A DNA stretch of 64,000 nucleotides from Micromonospora siamensis (GTDB lineage Bacteria; Actinomycetota; Actinomycetes; Mycobacteriales; Micromonosporaceae), in NCBI RefSeq assembly GCF_900090305.1, contig NZ_LT607751.1, forward strand, positions 868,001 to 932,000. The letters run 5' to 3'. The notes beneath the pieces were generated by a model. The model was not told the DNA's origin and made no database searches. It saw only the letters and a list, made by a program, of their open reading frames with translations. Positions 60,111 to 64,000 of this stretch are shown piece by piece (positions within the stretch are counted from its first letter, which is position 1; each line of letters starts with the position of its first letter). The position numbers were made by a program, and so were the translations under genes.

Positions 60111-61350
60111 CTGCCACCGGGCCACTCCCGGCGGTGTCGAACTGCGCCGCCAAGGCGGCCAGGTTGAGTGAGGCGTTGTGGTCCCGGTCGAGGGCCAGGC
60201 CGCACGCCTCGCAGAGGTATTCCCGATCGGAGAGGGTCAGCTTGGTTTTCACCGCACCGCAGCCCGAGCAGGTTTTCGAGGAGGGGTACCAGCGGTCGGC
60301 CACCAGCAACCGGCCACCGTTCCAGGTGGTTTTGTAGGCCAGTTGGCGGCGGATCTCGGCGAACCCGGCGTCGGCGACGTGCCGGGCCAGCTTGCGGTTG
60401 CGCAGCATCCCGGCGACGTTGAGGTCTTCGACCACGACCGTGCCGTGCTCGCGAGCGAGTCGGGTGGTGAGCTTGTGCAGCCCGTCGCGGCGCAGGTTCG
60501 CTACCCGGGCATGTACCCGGCTGAGCCGGGCTGCCGCCCGCTGCCACCGTTTCGACGCGTGTTGGCCGGTGCGTCGGTCCGGGCCGGTTTTGCGCGCCAG
60601 TGCCCGGCCCAGCGCCCGCATCCGCTGTTGTGCGGTCACCAGGTGCCGCGGGTTCGGGACCAGTTCACCGGTAGACAGCACCGCGAGGCGCTTCACGCCG
60701 AGGTCCACGCCGACGACCGACCCCGGCCGGCGGGGCCGGCAGTCGGCGCGTTGCACCTCGACGCAGAACGCGACGTGCCATCGGCTGCCGTCACGGCGCA
60801 GGGTGGCGGACATGATCCGGGCGGTGCCGTTGTCGAGTCGGCGGGCGAGCTTGCGGGCGGACTCGTGCAGCTTCAACCGGCCGAGCCGGGGCAGGACGAC
60901 ATGCTTGCGGTCCGGCTCGACGCGGATGGCGCCGGTGGTGAACCGCACCGACGGGGTGGTGCGGCGGCGGGACTTGAACCGGGGGAACCCCACGGGCCGC
61001 CCGGCGCGCTTGCCCGAGCGGCAGTCGGCCCAGTTCTTCAACGCGCGGGCGAGGGCGTCGAGGCCGGTGTTGAACGCCTCCTTCGAGCACTCCCGCCACC
61101 ACGGCGCGACGTCAGCCTTGGCAGCGTTCCACGCCTTGCGCAGCGCCGGAAGTGACCACGGCAGCGACGGGGTCAGCAACTCCTCCGGCACACCGTAGGT
61201 GCGCTCCGCGGCGCGCTGGTCCATAACCGCCTTGACCCTGGCAAGCGCCCAGTTGTGGGCGACCCGAGCCGCCCCGGCGTGCGCCAGCACGCCACGTTCC
61301 TGCCCAGGAGTGAGGTCAAGGGCGAACCGATACGCCTGGATGGTCTTCAC
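59971..61350 (-). CDS. tnpB: TnpB, RNA-guided endonuclease of IS607 element
   Basis: The 459-residue protein has the three RuvC acidic residues in GVDLGVKRL, VVVEDLNVAG and LALDRDHNAS and the zinc ribbon CSGCG...CEACG between the second and third. All are intact, so nuclease activity is plausible. The C-terminal tail of about 50 residues is low-complexity and overlaps the presumed omega RNA. The GTG overlaps the tnpA stop. Confidence 0.93.
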   Translation of the reverse strand: MKTIQAYRFALDLTPGQERGVLAHAGAARVAHNWALARVKAVMDQRAAERTYGVPEELLTPSLPWSLPALRKAWNAAKADVAPWWRECSKEAFNTGLDALARALKNWADCRSGKRAGRPVGFPRFKSRRRTTPSVRFTTGAIRVEPDRKHVVLPRLGRLKLHESARKLARRLDNGTARIMSATLRRDGSRWHVAFCVEVQRADCRPRRPGSVVGVDLGVKRLAVLSTGELVPNPRHLVTAQQRMRALGRALARKTGPDRRTGQHASKRWQRAAARLSRVHARVANLRRDGLHKLTTRLAREHGTVVVEDLNVAGMLRNRKLARHVADAGFAEIRRQLAYKTTWNGGRLLVADRWYPSSKTCSGCGAVKTKLTLSDREYLCEACGLALDRDHNASLNLAALAAQFDTAGSGPVAGRGADRKTPLAGPVAVKRQPGTAPAGQTGTVPPQGGTTTRVLTKAQ

Positions 61351-61925
61351 GCCGGGTCCTCCGTGGCGACCTCGACCGCACGGCGGGCGCGGTTCTCGGC
61401 GGCCTGGCGGCCGTACAGGCGGGAGCACAGTGACGTCAGGATCTCGGTGACGTCACGCACGAGGTCGTCGTCCACCCCGGCCGGGTCGACCACCAACAGA
61501 CGGCGACCCTGCGCGGCGAGGGCGGCCTCGACGTACTCGGCACCAAAACGGGCGAACCGGTCCCGGTGCTCCACCACGATCGTCGTCACGGCCGGGTCGC
61601 GCAGCAGGGCGAGGAACTTCTTGCGGTGCCCGTCGAGCGCCGAACCGACCTCGGTCACCACCCGGTCCACGGCCAAACGCTGCCCCGTGGCCCAGACAGT
61701 GACCCGGGCGACCTGCCGGTCCAGATCCGGCTTCTGGTCGGCCGACGACCCACAGGCATACACCACGGTCTGCCCCGCCTCGGCGGTCACACCGGTCAAC
61801 GGTTCACCGACCATAATCAGCCGGCCGAGCCGGTATGCGGGAACGGGCAGCGTCCCGGACTCGTACCGCCGCCGCGCGGTCGCATACGAGATACCGGTGG
61901 CCGCCGCCCACTCCTTCAAATTCAC
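61347..61925 (-). CDS. tnpA: IS607-family serine recombinase
   Basis: The 192-residue protein has an N-terminal MerR-type HTH (LKEWAAATGISYATARRRYESG) followed by a small serine-recombinase domain: YACGSSADQKPDLDRQVARV and EHRDRFARFGAEYVEAAL. The catalytic Ser lies in the GSS segment where IS607 enzymes have ARVSS. Unlike resolvases the HTH is N-terminal, as in IS607. The GTG at 61925 has GGAGTG-like weak context. Confidence 0.9.
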   Translation of the reverse strand: MNLKEWAAATGISYATARRRYESGTLPVPAYRLGRLIMVGEPLTGVTAEAGQTVVYACGSSADQKPDLDRQVARVTVWATGQRLAVDRVVTEVGSALDGHRKKFLALLRDPAVTTIVVEHRDRFARFGAEYVEAALAAQGRRLLVVDPAGVDDDLVRDVTEILTSLCSRLYGRQAAENRARRAVEVATEDPA

Positions 61926-61927
61926 AA

Positions 61928-61941
61928 CGCTAACTATAGCG
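61928..61941. promoter_or_regulatory. Inverted repeat just upstream of tnpA
   Basis: cgcta-acta-tagcg lies 2 bp before the tnpA start. It may be a recombinase binding site at the left end or an autoregulatory operator. Confidence 0.4.
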
Positions 61942-61953
61942 AACCAATGAGCG

Positions 61954-62664
61954 CTACTGACGATCGAATGGCCACCGGTAGCCAGCCTTCGGAGCGGGCT
62001 CCAGAAAAGCGCCGGCTTCGATCGCCGCCCGGGCGGGATCCCCGTCGGCGATGGCGGTCACCAATCGGCTGTGGTCGACGTACCGCTCGGCGGTGAGCGC
62101 GTCCCCCATGGCCTGCGCGACCGTGCTGCGCAGCGCCGCGCCGACCGAGGCGTAGAGCTCGGCGAGCATGCCGTTGTGGGCCGCCGCGACCACCGCCGTG
62201 TGCAGGGCGGCGTCGGCCTCGACGAACTCGTCGACCCGGCCCGCGCGCCAGGCCGCCTCGCGGGCGGCGAGCGCGGCGTCGAGGGCGGCCAGGTCGGCGG
62301 GGGTACGCCTGCTGGCGGCCAGCCGGGCCGCCTCCACCTCGAAGGCCCGGCGCACCTCGACCACCTCGGTCATCCGGTCGTCGGTGAGCCGGCGGGCCAC
62401 CACCGGGGCGAGTTCGTCGGTGGACACCACGTACGTGCCGGAGCCCTGCCGGGGTTCGAGCACCCCGGCGTGCACCAGGGCGCGGACCGCCTCCCGGACG
62501 GTGTTGCGCCCCACGCCCAGCGCGGCGACCAGTTGCGGCTCGGTGGGGATGCGCGTGCCGACCGGCCACTCGCCGCCGAGGATCCGCTCGCGGAGCTGGG
62601 CGATCGTCTGGCGCACCCGGTGGCCGCGCGGCGGCACGGCCGGGGAATCCACGGGTCGTGTCAC
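61954..62664 (-). CDS. GntR-family regulator, FCD (FadR) subgroup
   Basis: The 236-residue protein has the GntR winged helix (QTIAQLRERILGGEWPVGTRIPTE, then GVGRNTVREAVRALVHAG) and an all-helical FCD ligand domain with metal-ligand pattern D-x3-H (DAALHTAVV) and later His. It diverges from the MFS gene 50 bp away and probably controls it. Confidence 0.9.
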   Translation of the reverse strand: MTRPVDSPAVPPRGHRVRQTIAQLRERILGGEWPVGTRIPTEPQLVAALGVGRNTVREAVRALVHAGVLEPRQGSGTYVVSTDELAPVVARRLTDDRMTEVVEVRRAFEVEAARLAASRRTPADLAALDAALAAREAAWRAGRVDEFVEADAALHTAVVAAAHNGMLAELYASVGAALRSTVAQAMGDALTAERYVDHSRLVTAIADGDPARAAIEAGAFLEPAPKAGYRWPFDRQ

Positions 62665-62686
62665 CGGTTACACCTGCTGCCGAAAT

Positions 62687-62697
62687 TCATCCCATGA
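62687..62697. promoter_or_regulatory. Small palindrome in GntR/MFS intergenic region
   Basis: tcat-ccc-atga lies midway between the two divergent starts; a wider catga...tcatg pair ends on the MFS start codon. Either could be an operator for the GntR protein. Confidence 0.35.
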
Positions 62698-62713
62698 TTG
62701 TAGGTTCGAGGTC

Positions 62714-64000
62714 ATGACCCCGCCAGCCACCTGCGCCGCCGAGCCCGCCACCGCCGAGCCCGCCACCGCCGAGCCCGCCACCGCCGACGTCACGCCCGGC
62801 CCGGCGCCGCAGGCGCTCCCCGCGCGCCGGATCCCACCGGTCACCGGTGGCGCGCTGGTGCTGGTCGGGATGCTGCTGGTCGCGCTGAACCTGCGGGCCG
62901 CCGTCACCAGCCTCGGGGCCCTGCTCGACGAGGTACGCACCGGCCTGGGGCTCTCCGGCACGATGGCCGGCGTCGTCACCACGCTGCCCACCGTCGCCTT
63001 CGCCGGCCTGGGGGCGCTCACCCCGTGGCTGGTCCGCCGGTTCGCCCCGGCCCGGCTGCTGGTGGCCGCCATGCTCGCCCTCGCCGTCGGGCAGGTGCTG
63101 CGGGTGCTCACCGACTCGGCCCCGGTCTTCCTGCTCACCAGCGCGCTGGCCCTGGCCGGCATCGCGGTGGCGAACATCCTGCTGCCGATGCTGGTCAAGC
63201 AGCACTTCCCGCACCGCACCGGGCTGGTCACCGGGGCGTACACTATGGCGTTGACCGCGGGCACCACGATCGCCGCCGCCTCCGCAGTGCCGATCGCGCA
63301 CGCCTTCGGGTCCTGGCGGGCCGGGCTCGGCGTCTGGGCCGGGCTGGCCGCGGTGGCCGTACTCCCGTGGGTGCCGCTGGCGCTGCGGGCCCGCGCCGCC
63401 CGACGGGCCGCGCCCGCGACGGCGGCCCCGGCCGCCCGCACCCGGATTCGGCCGGCCCGCACCGGGCTCGGCTGGGCGATGGCGGTGTACTTCGGCGCCC
63501 AGTCGCTCAGCGGGTACGCGATCATGGGCTGGCTGGCCCAGCTGTTCCGCGACGCCGGCTACCAGCCGGAGAGCGCCGGGCTGCTGCTCGCCGGGGTGAC
63601 CGCGCTGGGCGTACCGATCGCGCTGCTGATGCCGGCACTCGCCGGCCGGCTCCGCACGCTGCGGCCGCTGGTGCTGTCGCTGACCGCCGCGTCCACCGCC
63701 GCCTACCTCGGGTTGGCGCTCGCGCCCCAGGGCCCCGCGCTGCTCTGGGTGGCGCTGCTCGCCGTCGGCCAGGGCGCCTTCCCGCTGATCCTCACCACCA
63801 TCGGCCTGCGCGCCCGCACCGCCGAGGGCACCGTGGCGCTGTCGGCCTTCGCGCAGAGCACCGGGTACGTCATCGCCGCGCTCGGACCGCTGCTCGTCGG
63901 TGTCCTCTACGAGGCGACCGGCGGCTGGGTGGCGCCGATCGGCTTCCTGCTCGGCGCGCTGGCCGTGCAGACGACCGCGGGCATGGTGATCGCCCGCCCC
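62714..64000 (+). CDS. CynX/NimT-type MFS transporter, 3' end outside window
   Basis: The visible 429 codons include an N-terminal Ala/Glu/Pro/Thr repeat and then about twelve helices from LVLVGMLLVALNLRAAVTSLGALL onward, the start pattern of the cyanate/2-nitroimidazole transporter (CynX/NimT) family. LTSALALAGIAVANILLPMLVKQHFP fits the same group. No stop is reached. The substrate is unknown; regulation by the divergent GntR protein is likely. Confidence 0.87.
   Translation, partial: MTPPATCAAEPATAEPATAEPATADVTPGPAPQALPARRIPPVTGGALVLVGMLLVALNLRAAVTSLGALLDEVRTGLGLSGTMAGVVTTLPTVAFAGLGALTPWLVRRFAPARLLVAAMLALAVGQVLRVLTDSAPVFLLTSALALAGIAVANILLPMLVKQHFPHRTGLVTGAYTMALTAGTTIAAASAVPIAHAFGSWRAGLGVWAGLAAVAVLPWVPLALRARAARRAAPATAAPAARTRIRPARTGLGWAMAVYFGAQSLSGYAIMGWLAQLFRDAGYQPESAGLLLAGVTALGVPIALLMPALAGRLRTLRPLVLSLTAASTAAYLGLALAPQGPALLWVALLAVGQGAFPLILTTIGLRARTAEGTVALSAFAQSTGYVIAALGPLLVGVLYEATGGWVAPIGFLLGALAVQTTAGMVIARP
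62738..62782. repeat. Three tandem 15-bp units at the MFS N-terminus
   Basis: The unit gccgagcccgccacc encodes AEPAT three times, in frame, before the first membrane helix. Confidence 0.9.

Larger units (their letters stand above)
59950..61945. mobile_element. IS607-family element (serine recombinase plus TnpB)
   Basis: Two overlapping genes, a serine recombinase with MerR-type HTH and TnpB, define IS607. Such elements lack terminal inverted repeats and make no target duplication, so the ends are approximate, set by the flanking genes mscL and the GntR gene. Confidence 0.8.

Overview
The window is high-GC actinomycete DNA (GTG and TTG starts, ATGA/GTGA stop-start overlaps, strong G/C third positions). 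The gene set points to Micromonosporaceae, most likely Micromonospora or a close relative: a LitR/CarH-linked carotenoid and photolyase locus, a B12-riboswitch-controlled class Ia ribonucleotide reductase, a Tad pilus locus, a secreted GH10 xylanase with a ricin-type lectin domain, a DIP1984 protein and actinobacterial integrative-element genes. The genus is an inference from gene content, not from a marker gene.

Layout. 1-724: 5' part of a lipoprotein polysaccharide deacetylase. 799-7345: isoprenoid/carotenoid block, with crtE, crtI, idi and a B12-binding MerR regulator leftward and crtB plus photolyase rightward from a shared 65-bp promoter region. 7346-10700: a nested-hairpin element, a serine-hydrolase remnant, a flavoprotein disulfide reductase-like gene, an enoyl-CoA hydratase and a palindromic repeat. 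10680-14450: nrdAB behind a cobalamin riboswitch. 14542-17088: SigE-type sigma factor with a membrane partner, then a DUF2231-Rieske protein. 17199-27387: Tad/Flp pilus locus with a divergent prepilin peptidase. 27403-36649: accessory chromosomal genes, including a methyltransferase, a YciI/ECF sigma pair, a transglutaminase-like protein, the xylanase, a lamin-tail remnant, DIP1984 and a CaCA exchanger.

36815-47065 is a genomic island of about 10.2 kb in the 3' half of a tRNA-Lys(TTT) gene, bounded by identical 39-bp direct repeats. It carries a three-gene run of tiny overlapping ORFs, a minimal GntR regulator, a membrane-anchored hypothetical protein, and a restriction-type defence cassette: an XRE controller divergent from a beta-class DNA methyltransferase, which converges on an overlapping pair of McrB-like AAA+ ATPase and PD-(D/E)XK nuclease. 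The nuclease ends in a HEPN-like RNKAAH motif. The integrase has a lost catalytic His and a one-base frameshift, and no replication or transfer gene is visible, so the island looks like a fixed integrative element kept for its defence cargo.

47224-64000: DUF1772 protein, epimerase, an IS30 element with 23-bp inverted repeats, a beta-helix lipoprotein, ZIP transporter, SDR, MFS fusion, Eis-like acetyltransferase, PP2C phosphatase, LuxR regulator, PPOX protein, two small proteins, a second copy of the palindromic repeat, mscL, an IS607 element (serine recombinase plus TnpB), an FCD-type GntR regulator and a truncated CynX-type MFS gene.

Two cobalamin-linked controls lie close together: the B12-domain regulator next to the carotenoid and photolyase genes, and the riboswitch upstream of nrdAB.
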